Source of the DNA: Rhodobacteraceae bacterium 63075
Lineage (GTDB): Bacteria > Pseudomonadota > Alphaproteobacteria > Rhodobacterales > Rhodobacteraceae
Reading direction: 5' to 3'
DNA: 64,000 bases
NCBI GenBank assembly: GCA_003417655.1
Contig: QVMW01000016.1
Span: forward strand, 1 to 64,000
Position numbers and translations under genes: made by a program. Within the stretch, counting starts at the first letter, position 1; each line of letters starts with the position of its first letter. A model generated the notes under the pieces. It was not told where the DNA came from. It ran no database searches and worked only from the letters and a program-made list of their open reading frames with translations. Below, one piece after another: positions 17,061 through 25,669 of this stretch.

Positions 17061-18251
17061 ATGAGCTTTCAGAATCCGGTATTCATTCCCGGCCCGACGA
17101 ATATCCCCGAAGCGCTGCGCAAGGCCTGTGACATGCCGACGATCGACCATCGCTCGCCGCTGTTCGGGCATATCCTTCATCCAGCGCGCGAAGGTGTGCG
17201 CAGGGTGATCAAGAGTGAAGGCGCGGAGGTATTCATCTTCCCCGCGACGGGCACGGGCGGCTGGGAGACGGCGCTGACCAACTGCCTGAGCGCGGGTGAC
17301 CGCGTCCTCGCGGCCCGCAACGGGATGTTCAGCCAGCGCTGGATCGACATGTGCCAGCGTCAGGGGCTCGACGTGCATGTCGTCGAGGCTGGCTGGGGCG
17401 AGGGCATTCCGGCAGACCGCTACGAGGATATCCTGCGCGCTGACACCGCCCATGAGATCAAGGCGGTTCTGGCGACGCATAACGAGACGGCGACAGGCGT
17501 GAGATCCGACATCGCTGCGGTGCGCGCAGCTCTGGACGCGGCGGGCCACCCGGCGCTTCTCTTTGTCGATGGCGTCTCTTCCGTCGGGTCGATGGACTTT
17601 CGCTTCGATGAATGGGGCGTCGACGTGGCCGTGACGGGCTCGCAGAAGGGGTTCATGCTGCCACCCGGCCTCGCCATCACGGCTTTCAGCGAGAAGGCCA
17701 TGGACGCAACGCGCAGCGCCGATCTGCCGCGCACCTTCTTCGACGTGCACGACATGGCGCAGGGCTACGCGGCCAACGCCTATCCTTACACGCCTGCTGT
17801 GGGCCTCATGAATGGTCTCAATGAAGCCTGCAAGATGCTCTTGGATGAAGGGCTGGAGACTGTCTTTGCCCGTCATCACCGCACCGCGCAGGGCGTGCGC
17901 TCGGCGGTTGACGCCTGGGGGCTGGAGCTCTGCGCGGTGCGCCCCGAACTCTATTCTGACACTGTGAGCGCGATACGCACGCCCGAGGGCTTCGACGCGG
18001 GCCGGATCGTATCCCATGCAGCCGATGTCTATGGCGTCGCGCTCGGCACGGGGCTTGGCGAGGTGGCGGGCAAGGTATTCCGTATCGGCCACCTGGGCAG
18101 CCTGACCGATGTCATGGCGCTTTCGGGCCTCGCAACCGTCGAGATGTGCATGGCCGACCTGGGCCTCGGCATCCGTCTTGGAAGCGGTGTGGCTGCGGCG
18201 CAGGAGTATTACCGCGCAGGCGCAGGCGGCACGGACCGAAAGGCGGCGTGA
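17061..18251 (+). CDS. bhcA: L-aspartate:glyoxylate aminotransferase BhcA
   Basis: A 396-residue class V aminotransferase of the serine/aspartate-glyoxylate group that converts glyoxylate and aspartate to glycine and oxaloacetate. The PLP lysine is K196 in VTGSQKGFMLPPG, and the preceding Asp is D170 in LLFVDGVSSVGS. The N-terminal FIPGPTNIPEALR is typical. It is the first gene of a bhcABC run with 1-base stop/start overlaps (TGATG) between genes, followed by bhcD, so assignment to the beta-hydroxyaspartate cycle is strong. Confidence 0.95.
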   Translation: MSFQNPVFIPGPTNIPEALRKACDMPTIDHRSPLFGHILHPAREGVRRVIKSEGAEVFIFPATGTGGWETALTNCLSAGDRVLAARNGMFSQRWIDMCQRQGLDVHVVEAGWGEGIPADRYEDILRADTAHEIKAVLATHNETATGVRSDIAAVRAALDAAGHPALLFVDGVSSVGSMDFRFDEWGVDVAVTGSQKGFMLPPGLAITAFSEKAMDATRSADLPRTFFDVHDMAQGYAANAYPYTPAVGLMNGLNEACKMLLDEGLETVFARHHRTAQGVRSAVDAWGLELCAVRPELYSDTVSAIRTPEGFDAGRIVSHAADVYGVALGTGLGEVAGKVFRIGHLGSLTDVMALSGLATVEMCMADLGLGIRLGSGVAAAQEYYRAGAGGTDRKAA

Positions 18252-19228
18252 TGACGCATATGAATATCCCCACCTATAACGACATGCTTGCCGCCCACGA
18301 GCGCATCGAGCCCCATATCCGGCGCACGCCGATCCGCCGGTCAGAATATCTCGATGAGCTGACGGGCGCGGAGCTGTTCTTCAAGTGCGAGAATTTCCAG
18401 GAGCCGGGGGCCTTCAAGATACGCGGGGCGTGCAATGCCGTGTTCGGGCTGGATGAGGCGCAAGCGGCGAAGGGCGTCGCGACGCATTCCTCGGGCAACC
18501 ATGCCTCCTGCCTGAGCTATGCGGCCAGGCTGCGCGGCATCCCGTGCAACGTGGTCATGCCGCGCACCGCGCCGCAGGCCAAGAAGGACACGGTGCGCCG
18601 CTATGGCGGACGGATCACGGAATGTGCCCCGTCGACAAGCGCGCGCGAGGAGGCATTCGCCCGGGTTCAGGCCGAAACCGGGGGTGACTTCGTGCATCCC
18701 TACAATGATCCGCGCGTGATCGCGGGGCAGGGGACTTGCGCCCGGGAGATGATGGAACAGACCGGCGGGCTTGACATTGCCCTTGCGCCCATCGGCGGCG
18801 GAGGAATGATCTCGGGCACCTGCCTGACGCTCGCCACGCTGGCGCCGGAATGCCGCGTGATCGCGGCGGAGCCAGAGCAGGCCGATGACGCCTACCGCAG
18901 CTTCAGGGCCGGGCGTCTCATTGCCGATGATGCCCCGAAGACGATCGCCGACGGGCTGCTCGTGCCGCTCAAGGAGCTGACATGGCACTTCGTCTCGACC
19001 CATGTGAGCGAGATATACACGGCGAGCGAGCGCGAGATCATCGACGCCATGAAGCTGGCCTGGAAGCATCTGCGCATCGTTTTGGAGCCGTCCAGCGCCG
19101 TGCCGCTGGCCTGCATACTCAAACACCCCGAGGCCTTTCGCGGCAAGCGCGTCGGCATCGTCGTGACAGGCGGGAACGTGGATTTGGACAGATTGCCCTG
19201 GATGCAGGGCGCAAAAGGAGTGACGTGA
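18251..19228 (+). CDS. bhcB: Beta-hydroxyaspartate dehydratase BhcB
   Basis: A 325-residue PLP enzyme of the serine/threonine dehydratase fold that dehydrates beta-hydroxyaspartate to iminosuccinate. The PLP lysine is K56 in EPGAFKIRGA, with the Asn loop HSSGNHASCLSYAA and the phosphate-binding GGGGMISG. The start ATG overlaps the bhcA stop by one base; longer in-frame starts would run into bhcA. Family paralogues are threonine dehydratases, but the flanking bhcA, bhcC and bhcD settle the role. Confidence 0.95.
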   Translation: MTHMNIPTYNDMLAAHERIEPHIRRTPIRRSEYLDELTGAELFFKCENFQEPGAFKIRGACNAVFGLDEAQAAKGVATHSSGNHASCLSYAARLRGIPCNVVMPRTAPQAKKDTVRRYGGRITECAPSTSAREEAFARVQAETGGDFVHPYNDPRVIAGQGTCAREMMEQTGGLDIALAPIGGGGMISGTCLTLATLAPECRVIAAEPEQADDAYRSFRAGRLIADDAPKTIADGLLVPLKELTWHFVSTHVSEIYTASEREIIDAMKLAWKHLRIVLEPSSAVPLACILKHPEAFRGKRVGIVVTGGNVDLDRLPWMQGAKGVT

Positions 19229-20391
19229 TGAAAGACCTGACAGATTTCGAAAAATACGAGGTCGGCTATGACATTCCGGCCAAGCCGGGGATGGCGGAGG
19301 ACGATATCCAGACCCCCGCGCTGGTGCTCGACCTAGATGCGCTGGAGCGCAACATCACGAAGATGGGAGACTATGCCAAGGCGCATGGGATGCGTCACCG
19401 CACGCATGGCAAGATGCACAAGTCCGTCGATGTGCAGAAGCTCCAGCAGGAGCTGGGCGGAGCCTGCGGCGTCTGCTGTCAGAAGGTCTCGGAGGCCGAG
19501 GTTTTCGCACGCGGCGGGATCACCGACATTCTCGTGTCCAACCAGGTGCGTGATCCGGCAAAGATCGACCGTCTGGCCCGCCTGCCCAAGCTCGGCGCGC
19601 GCACGATCTGTTGCGTGGATGATCCGGCCAATGTGGCAGAGCTGTCGGCTGCGGCGCAAAAGTACGGCACCGAGATCGAATGCCTTGTGGAGATTGACTG
19701 TGGCGCGGGCCGCTGCGGTGTGACGACCACGCCGGAAGTGATCAAGATCGCCAGGGCCGTCGACGCGGCCGAGGGGCTGAAATTCGCGGGCATCCAGGCC
19801 TACCAGGGGGCGATGCAGCATCTGGACAGCTATGATGAACGCAAGGCCAAGATCGACATTGCCGTCGAGATGGTCCGCGATGCCGTCGATGCGTTGAAGG
19901 CGGAAGGCCTGGAGTGCGACATCGTCGGCGGGGGCGGCACCGGCTCCTATTATTTCGAGTCGAACTCCGGCGTTTATAATGAACTCCAATGCGGCTCCTA
20001 TGCCTTCATGGATGCCGATTACGGACGTATCCTCGACAAGGATGGCAAGCGGATCGACGAGGGCGAATGGGAGAACGCTTTCTTCATCCTCACATCGGTG
20101 ATGAGCCATGCCAAGGCGGAGAAGGCGATCGTCGATGCGGGCCTCAAGGCGCAATCGGTCGACAGTGGTCTGCCGGTGGTCTTCGGGCGCGACGATGTGG
20201 ACTACGTCAAATGCTCGGATGAGCATGGCGTCGTCATGGACCCGCAGGGCGCGCTGAAAGTGAACGACAAGCTCAGGCTCGTGCCGGGCCACTGCGATCC
20301 GACCGCGAATGTGCATGACTGGTATGTGGGCGTGCGCGGCGGCAAGGTCGAGACGGTCTGGCCGGTTTCGGCGCGCGGGCGGGCTTATTGA
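19228..20391 (+). CDS. bhcC: Beta-hydroxyaspartate aldolase BhcC
   Basis: A 387-residue PLP enzyme of the D-threonine aldolase / alanine racemase N-terminal fold. It condenses glycine and glyoxylate to beta-hydroxyaspartate. The PLP lysine is in the RTHGKMHKS motif near residue 55, and the C-terminal metal site region includes VPGHCDPTANVHDW. The ATG overlaps the bhcB stop by one base. It is followed by a 177-base intergenic region packed with hairpins before bhcD, so bhcD expression may be uncoupled from bhcABC. Confidence 0.95.
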   Translation: MKDLTDFEKYEVGYDIPAKPGMAEDDIQTPALVLDLDALERNITKMGDYAKAHGMRHRTHGKMHKSVDVQKLQQELGGACGVCCQKVSEAEVFARGGITDILVSNQVRDPAKIDRLARLPKLGARTICCVDDPANVAELSAAAQKYGTEIECLVEIDCGAGRCGVTTTPEVIKIARAVDAAEGLKFAGIQAYQGAMQHLDSYDERKAKIDIAVEMVRDAVDALKAEGLECDIVGGGGTGSYYFESNSGVYNELQCGSYAFMDADYGRILDKDGKRIDEGEWENAFFILTSVMSHAKAEKAIVDAGLKAQSVDSGLPVVFGRDDVDYVKCSDEHGVVMDPQGALKVNDKLRLVPGHCDPTANVHDWYVGVRGGKVETVWPVSARGRAY

Positions 20392-20511
20392 GTTTCGTAT
20401 TTCGCGTCGCGAATACCAAGCGGCATCGCATCGCGATGCGCGAAACTCGATATAGCGAAAAAAGCTTTTCGCGGAATCGAGCGACCCGCGGGGGGACGTT
20501 GTCCCCCCGCG
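20390..20511. repeat. Hairpin-rich intergenic element between bhcC and bhcD
   Basis: Several exact inverted repeats are packed here. An outer stem GAGTTTCG (20390-20397) / CGAAACTC (20441-20448) encloses a hairpin around TATTTCGCGTCGCGAATA and the perfect 14-bp palindrome CGCATCGCGATGCG (20427-20440). Then follow GCGAAAA-AAGC-TTTTCGC (20455-20472) and an 11-bp stem CGCGGGGGGAC-GTT-GTCCCCCCGCG (20487-20511). The first part can form a three-way junction. The last hairpin resembles extragenic palindromes I recall from roseobacter genomes; that comparison is from memory. Confidence 0.7.
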
Positions 20512-20568
20512 CCCCCCTAGGATATTTCTGGCAAGAAAAAGGCGCGGAATGCGCTGGTAAGGAGAGCG

Positions 20569-21534
20569 ATGTATATTGTTCCGGAACATGAGATTGCAAC
20601 GCTGTTGACGCGTCAGGCCGCGTTCGACGCGGTGGAGAAGGTCTTCGCGGCGATGGCGTCGGGGGAAGCCTACAACTTCCCTGTCGTGCGCGAGGCCATT
20701 GGCCATGAGGACGCGCTTTATGGCTTCAAGGGCGGTTTCGACCGGGCGGGCAAGGCGCTTGGGCTCAAGGCGGGTGGCTATTGGCCGAACAACCTCGAAA
20801 AGCGCGGGCTGATCAACCACCAGTCGACGGTCTTTCTCTTTGATCCCGATACGGGAAAACCGCATGCGATGGTGGGCGGAAATCATCTCACTGCGCTCAG
20901 AACGGCCGCGGCGTCGTCCGTGTCGATCCGCCACCTGGCGCGCGGGGACGCGAAAGTGCTCGGCATGGTCGGCGCGGGGCATCAGGCCACGTTCCAGCTG
21001 CGCGCGGCGCTGGAGCAGCGCGCATTCGAGAAGGTGATCGGCTGGAACTTGCATCCGGAAATGCTCGCCAACCTCGAAAAGGTGGCGCAGGAGGCGGGCG
21101 TGGGTTTCGAGGCGGTCGCGCTGGAGGAGATGCGCGCGGCGGATGTGATTATCACCATCACCTCGTCTTTCGATACTATCCTGATGCCCGATCACGTCAG
21201 CTTAGGCACGCATATCGCCGCGATGGGCACGGATACGAAGGGCAAGCAGGAGCTTGCGCCCAAGCTTCTGGCGCGGGCGGCGGTCTTTACCGACGAGGTC
21301 GCGCAATCGGTCAGTCTCGGGGAGGCGCAGCATGCCGTTTCTCAGGGGCTTACCGAGGCGGGCGACATCCGCGAGATCGGGGCGGTCATCAATGGGCAGG
21401 TTGCCGGGCGGACTGACGCCGATGAGATCACGGTTTTTGACGGGACGGGCGTCGGCTTGCAAGACCTTGCCGTTGCCGCAGCCCTTGTCGGCCTTGCAAT
21501 CAAGAAAGGTGTGGCCATCGAAGTGGAGATCTGA
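20569..21534 (+). CDS. bhcD: Iminosuccinate reductase BhcD
   Basis: A 321-residue member of the ornithine cyclodeaminase/mu-crystallin family that reduces iminosuccinate to L-aspartate, closing the cycle. The Rossmann motif VLGMVGAGHQATFQLRA starts near residue 126. GGNHLTALRTAAASSVSIR and FDGTGVGLQDLAVA are family signatures. It is separated from bhcC by 177 bases of hairpins and ends just before a bidirectional terminator shared with the convergent NCS2 permease gene. Confidence 0.95.
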   Translation: MYIVPEHEIATLLTRQAAFDAVEKVFAAMASGEAYNFPVVREAIGHEDALYGFKGGFDRAGKALGLKAGGYWPNNLEKRGLINHQSTVFLFDPDTGKPHAMVGGNHLTALRTAAASSVSIRHLARGDAKVLGMVGAGHQATFQLRAALEQRAFEKVIGWNLHPEMLANLEKVAQEAGVGFEAVALEEMRAADVIITITSSFDTILMPDHVSLGTHIAAMGTDTKGKQELAPKLLARAAVFTDEVAQSVSLGEAQHAVSQGLTEAGDIREIGAVINGQVAGRTDADEITVFDGTGVGLQDLAVAAALVGLAIKKGVAIEVEI

Positions 21535-21554
21535 GCGGCACCGGCTGACAATAG

Positions 21555-21584
21555 AAAAGGCCCCCGCCGGAGCGGAGGCCTTTT
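21555..21584. terminator. Bidirectional terminator between bhcD and NCS2 permease
   Basis: AAAAGGCC at 21555-21562 pairs with GGCCTTTT at 21577-21584 around a GC-rich centre (CCCGCCGGAGCGGA, with further internal pairing). The A/T runs on each side give a U-tract on either strand, fitting the two convergent genes. Confidence 0.85.
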
Positions 21585-21601
21585 GCTGTTCAGGATGGGG
21601 T

Positions 21602-23017
21602 TCACTCGCCCGGCAGCGACCCAGAGCCATGGCCGGACATGCCGCCGGAGACTTCTTCGGTCGACTCGCCTGCCAGGTCTTCGGGCAGGGCTAGGTTGAG
21701 CACGATGGCGATCAGCGCGGCGGGCAGGATGCCCGATGTTGCCAGGACCTTGATGGTTTCGGGCAGGTGCTGAAGCGCGCCGGGTTCGAGCTGAAGCCCG
21801 AGACCGAGCGAGAGCGAGATCGCGAAGATCACCATGTTGCGGCGGTTCCAGGCCACGTCCGACAGCATCGAGATACCCGCCGCGACGACCATGCCGAACA
21901 TGACGATGACGCCGCCGCCCAGCACCTCGATGGGGATCGAGGAGATCACAGCGCCGACCTTGGGGACAAGGCCGCAGAGGATCAGGAAGAACGCGCCGAT
22001 CGTGACGACATGGCGGCTCATGACGCCGGTCATGGCGATGAGGCCGACATTCTGGCTGAACGACGTGTTGGGCAGGGCACCGAAGAGGCCGGAGACGGCG
22101 GTGCCGATCCCGTCGGCAAAGGTCGCGCCCTCGATCTCCTTGTCGGTGGCTTCGCGCCCCGCGCCGCCCTTGGTGATGCCCGAGACATCGCCGACCGTTT
22201 CAACGGCGGAAACGAAGGACATCAGGCAGAAGCCGATCACTGCGGCAACGGTGAATTCAAGCCCGAAATGGAGCGGGTTTGGCAGGGCGAAGGGTGCAGC
22301 ATTACCGACATTGGCAAAGCTCACCTCGCCCATGGCGAAGGCGAAGGCATAGCCCACGAGCAGGCCGACCAGGACAGCCGACACCGAAAGCATCCCGCGC
22401 GCGAAAAACTTCAGGCCCAGCGTGACGAGGATTACCACGCCGGCCATGGTCCAGTTCATGAGCGAGCCATACTCGGGAGTGCCGATGGCCGGCACGCCGC
22501 CGGCGGCATATTGGATCCCGACCTTGACGAGTGCGAGGCCGATCATCGTGACGACAAGCCCGGTCACGAGCGGCGGCAGCGCGAAACGCAGGCGCCCGAT
22601 GAAGAGCCCGAGGACCGCGTGGAAAAGCCCGCCGACGACGATGCCGCCCATGAGCACGGCAATGGCATCGACACCCTTGCCCGCCACCAGCGGGATCATG
22701 ATCGGAATGAAGGCGAAGCTCGTGCCCTGCACGATGGGCAGGCGCGCGCCCGCCGGGCCGAGGCCGATCGTCTGGATCAGCGTGGCGATGCCCGCGAAGA
22801 ACATCGACATCTGGATCATGTAGATCATCTGCGGAAAGTCGGGCGAGTTCGACCCGAAGCCGAAGCCCGCCGCGCCGCAGACGATGATCGCCGGGGTGAC
22901 GTTGGAGACGAACATCGCCAGGACGTGCTGGATTCCCAGCGGCACGGCCTTGGCGATGGGTGGTGTGTAGTTGGGATCGCGCAGCTGTTCTGGCGTCCCG
23001 ATTGTTGCGTCACTCAT
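21602..23017 (-). CDS. NCS2-family nucleobase/urate:cation symporter
   Basis: A 471-residue inner-membrane transporter of the NCS2 (uracil/xanthine permease) family, with about 14 hydrophobic segments. Family signatures are seen: LGIQHVLAMFVSNVTP at the N-terminus, the LPIVQGTSFAF stretch, VETVGDVSGI, and GALPNTSFSQNVGLIAMTGV. It closes the puuE-allA operon, so urate, xanthine or allantoin are plausible substrates. Length and topology are normal. It is convergent with bhcD across a terminator. Confidence 0.92.
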   Translation of the reverse strand: MSDATIGTPEQLRDPNYTPPIAKAVPLGIQHVLAMFVSNVTPAIIVCGAAGFGFGSNSPDFPQMIYMIQMSMFFAGIATLIQTIGLGPAGARLPIVQGTSFAFIPIMIPLVAGKGVDAIAVLMGGIVVGGLFHAVLGLFIGRLRFALPPLVTGLVVTMIGLALVKVGIQYAAGGVPAIGTPEYGSLMNWTMAGVVILVTLGLKFFARGMLSVSAVLVGLLVGYAFAFAMGEVSFANVGNAAPFALPNPLHFGLEFTVAAVIGFCLMSFVSAVETVGDVSGITKGGAGREATDKEIEGATFADGIGTAVSGLFGALPNTSFSQNVGLIAMTGVMSRHVVTIGAFFLILCGLVPKVGAVISSIPIEVLGGGVIVMFGMVVAAGISMLSDVAWNRRNMVIFAISLSLGLGLQLEPGALQHLPETIKVLATSGILPAALIAIVLNLALPEDLAGESTEEVSGGMSGHGSGSLPGE

Positions 23018-23071
23018 GGGGTTTCCTCCGTTTCCCGTGTGTGTGGCCGCTCCTCCTCCGAACGGCCGTTA

Positions 23072-23563
23072 TCATTTGGCGCGAGACACCTCCCAGGGGG
23101 GCTCGAACCAGACTTCTTCGAGGTTGTCGCCCGCGCCGATCCGGTCGATCACGGCGAAGAGCCCCGGCCCCGAAAGCGGTGTGAGCACGCCGTGCCATGT
23201 GCCGCGGTGAAAGTTGATCGCCTGGCCGGGCGCGGACAGGAAGGCGTGGGGTGCTGCGGGGCGGCCGCTGTCATCTTCGGCGACGATCACAAGGAAGCCG
23301 TCCTGCGACATCGGGATGAAGGCCTGCGAGCCGAGCGGGTGCCGCTCCATCATGTCCAGCCTGTAGGGCAGGGCGCGCAGCTCGGCCTGAAAGAGGCTGA
23401 CCCCCGCGCGGCCCTCCACGAAATCGAGCGTCGCCAGATCGTGAAAGCGTGCACAGAGGCCCTGGTTGATTATCTTGTCCGGGTTTCCCGACGCGTCCAT
23501 CACCTCGCCGAACGGGGCGAAGGCCTCAGCCGTCAGGGGCGCTGCCTCGATGCGCCGCGTCAT
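23072..23563 (-). CDS. allA: Ureidoglycolate lyase
   Basis: A 163-residue ureidoglycolate lyase, which splits ureidoglycolate into glyoxylate and urea. The family core is clear: APFGEVMD near residue 16, FHDLATLDF, ERHPLGSQAFIPM, and the C-terminal NFHRGTWHGVLTPL with its conserved His residues. Its ATG overlaps the stop of the allantoinase-OHCU decarboxylase gene by 4 bases, and the NCS2 permease gene follows after about 54 bases. It is the direct glyoxylate source for the neighbouring beta-hydroxyaspartate cycle. Confidence 0.95.
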   Translation of the reverse strand: MTRRIEAAPLTAEAFAPFGEVMDASGNPDKIINQGLCARFHDLATLDFVEGRAGVSLFQAELRALPYRLDMMERHPLGSQAFIPMSQDGFLVIVAEDDSGRPAAPHAFLSAPGQAINFHRGTWHGVLTPLSGPGLFAVIDRIGAGDNLEEVWFEPPWEVSRAK

Positions 23564-24972
23564 GTGCCGAGCGCCTCGATCAGGCGCAACTCCGCGATCC
23601 TTTCGACCTGTCGGCAGGCTTCCGCAAACTCGGTCTCGCGGTCGTTCCCGATCCTGCGGTGAAAGGCGTCGAGGATGCTCTGCTTGGTGTTGTCCTTCAC
23701 CGCGATGATGAAGGGAAAGCCATGGTGTGCGACATAGTCGGCATTGAGCTTCTGAAAAGTCGCGCGCTCTTCGTCGGTGAGCATGTCGAGCCCTGCTCCT
23801 GCCTGTTCGGCGGTGCTTTCGGCGGTGAGCCGACCGGCGGAAGCGAGCTTTCCGGCAAGATCGGGGTGGGCGTTCAGCACGCCGAGGCGCTCGTCGCGGG
23901 ACGCGCTGCGGAAGACGCGGGTGAGCGCGCTGTGCACGCCTGCGGCGCTGTCATGCATCGGGCCGAGCTCGAGACCGTGGGCGCGCTCGGCAATCCAGGG
24001 GCTGTGCTCGAAGATGCCGCCGAAGGCCGCGACGAAAGCGTCCTTGTCCATCTCGGAGGGCCGCTGTGCGCTGAGCGGCGGGTGCTGCTCGGCCCAATGT
24101 TCGGCGATCTGCTCGCGCGTGGCGAACCAGACGCCTTCATGGGCCTGCATGTGCTCAAGAACCCGTTTCAGCGCCATGGCGCGGCCGGGCCGGCCTATGA
24201 GGCGGCAATGCAACCCGATCGAGAGCATCTTCGGCGCACCGGCCGTGCCTTCGGCGTAGAGCATGTCGAAACTGTCCTTGAGATAACCTTCGAACTGCGC
24301 GCCGTCGGTGAAACCTGCCTGGATGGCGAAGCGCATGTCGTTGCAATCCATCGTGTAGGGGACGATGAGCTGATCCTTCCCGCCCGCGCGGACCCAATAG
24401 GGCAGATCGTCGGCGTAGCTGTCGGCGATATAGGAGAAATCGCCCTCCTCGGCGGCGAGCGCGATGGTGTTCATAGAGCAGCGGCCGGTATACCAGCCGC
24501 GCGGTTTCGCACCCGTCACCTCTTCATGCAGACGGATCGCTTCACGGATTTGCGCGCGCTCCTCTTCGGGCGTCATGTCCTTGTGCTCGATCCATTTGAG
24601 ACCGTGCGAGGCGATTTCCCAGCCTGAGGCTTTCATCGCTGCGACCTGCTCGGGCGCGCGGGCCAGCGCCGTGGCGACGCCATAGACGGTGACAGGCGTG
24701 TCCTTGAGCAGGCGATGCACCCGCCAGAAGCCGGCGCGCGCGCCGTATTCGTAGATGGATTCCATATTCCAGTGCCGTTGCCCGGGCCAGGGGGCCGCGC
24801 CGGTGATCTCGCTCAGGAAGGCCTCGGAGGCAGCATCTCCGTGCAGGATGTTGTTCTCGCCGCCCTCTTCGTAGTTGAGCACGATCTGAACGGCGATGCG
24901 CGCGCCGTTCGGCCAGTTTGCCTCGGGCGGGTTGGCTCCATAGCCTCTCATATCGCGGGGATAGCGTTGCAC
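23560..24972 (-). CDS. puuE: Fused PuuE allantoinase and OHCU decarboxylase (UraD)
   Basis: A 470-residue bifunctional protein. Residues 1 to about 310 are PuuE, the metal-independent polysaccharide-deacetylase-fold allantoinase (RDMRGYG, NYEEGGENNILHGD, GWEIASHGLKWIEH, GWYTGRCSMNT). Residues about 320-470 are 2-oxo-4-hydroxy-4-carboxy-5-ureidoimidazoline decarboxylase (FGGIFEHSPWIAERA, LNAHPDLAGKLA, ADYVAHHGFPFIIAV). Such fusions are known. The protein thus covers two steps on either side of allantoin. It is first in the puuE-allA-permease operon and divergent from uraH, which encodes the step just before the decarboxylase. Confidence 0.95.
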   Translation of the reverse strand: MQRYPRDMRGYGANPPEANWPNGARIAVQIVLNYEEGGENNILHGDAASEAFLSEITGAAPWPGQRHWNMESIYEYGARAGFWRVHRLLKDTPVTVYGVATALARAPEQVAAMKASGWEIASHGLKWIEHKDMTPEEERAQIREAIRLHEEVTGAKPRGWYTGRCSMNTIALAAEEGDFSYIADSYADDLPYWVRAGGKDQLIVPYTMDCNDMRFAIQAGFTDGAQFEGYLKDSFDMLYAEGTAGAPKMLSIGLHCRLIGRPGRAMALKRVLEHMQAHEGVWFATREQIAEHWAEQHPPLSAQRPSEMDKDAFVAAFGGIFEHSPWIAERAHGLELGPMHDSAAGVHSALTRVFRSASRDERLGVLNAHPDLAGKLASAGRLTAESTAEQAGAGLDMLTDEERATFQKLNADYVAHHGFPFIIAVKDNTKQSILDAFHRRIGNDRETEFAEACRQVERIAELRLIEALGT

Positions 24973-25021
24973 GGGGTTCGTCCTTCGATCGGTTTCTTGC
25001 TTGATAGACCATAAAATGACG

Positions 25022-25040
25022 GAAGTTTTTCAAAAAATTC
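25022..25040. promoter_or_regulatory. Near-perfect palindrome in the puuE/uraH divergent region
   Basis: GAAGTTTTTCAAAAAATTC is a 19-bp inverted repeat with one mismatched pair. It lies in the AT-rich 152-base region between the divergent puuE and uraH starts. It is a candidate operator for a purine-pathway regulator, possibly the LysR gene next to puuD at 46415-47344; no direct link is visible. Confidence 0.5.
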
Positions 25041-25124
25041 TTTAAGCTGCCTTCGGCAAGTGTAGTTTGGCCCTTTAGGTGCAGGAGGGCTAGAAGAAAG
25101 AAAACCAACGTGGAGGGACCTGCC

Positions 25125-25475
25125 ATGAGCGGCTATCTGACGACACATGTGCTCGACACGGCGCGCGGCTGCCCGGCTGAAGGCCTGAAGATCGAGCTCT
25201 ACCGGCTGGACGGCGAGCGCCGCCTGCTGAAGACACTGGTCACCAACGACGACGGGCGCACCGATGAGCAGATCCTGCCTGCTGACGCGTTCGAGACCGG
25301 GGAATACGAGTTGGTCTTCCATGCGGGCGACTATCTCGATGCCATCGGCACGCCCCCGGAGAGCCCGCGCTTTCTGAACGTGGTTCCGATCCGCTTCGGT
25401 ATGTCCGAGGCGGCGCATTATCATGTACCCCTGCTGCTTTCGCCCTTCGGCTATTCGACCTACCGGGGCAGTTAG
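25125..25475 (+). CDS. uraH: Hydroxyisourate hydrolase (transthyretin-like)
   Basis: A 116-residue transthyretin-related enzyme that hydrolyses 5-hydroxyisourate, the product of urate oxidase, to OHCU. The N-terminal [11 protein letters not shown] and the C-terminal tetrapeptide YRGS (preceded by [14 protein letters not shown]) are diagnostic. The conserved catalytic His residues lie in TTHVLD and [12 protein letters not shown] at 25125 is chosen because GGAGGG lies 7 bases upstream; the upstream GTG at 25110 is less likely. It is divergent from puuE-uraD. Confidence 0.95.
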   Translation: MSGYLTTHVLDTARGCPAEGLKIELYRLDGERRLLKTLVTNDDGRTDEQILPADAFETGEYELVFHAGDYLDAIGTPPESPRFLNVVPIRFGMSEAAHYHVPLLLSPFGYSTYRGS

Positions 25476-25669
25476 GTTTATGAACCGGCGTGCGCTACGA
25501 TTGATCTGAAATCGTCCCGGGGGCGGCGCTGCCGACCCTGAGCTGCACTTGTCTGCGGAAAGCATGAAATGGGGTTTCGGGCGGCTTAAAAAGCCGGGGC
25601 GCGAAGGCGGAGAGGGCTTGATCCGCACCACTGGGAGGCGTTTGCATCGGGGCCTCAAGGGAGCGCGCG

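Noticed and set aside
19333..21195. A 620-codon minus-strand frame across bhcC and bhcD
   Set aside because: It covers two well-conserved plus-strand genes and the hairpin region; no domain is visible.
21767..23662. A 631-codon plus-strand frame opposite the NCS2 permease and allA
   Set aside because: The translation is highly charged and repetitive in Asp/Arg/His, the typical mirror of a membrane protein gene; the minus-strand genes are clearly homologous to known families.
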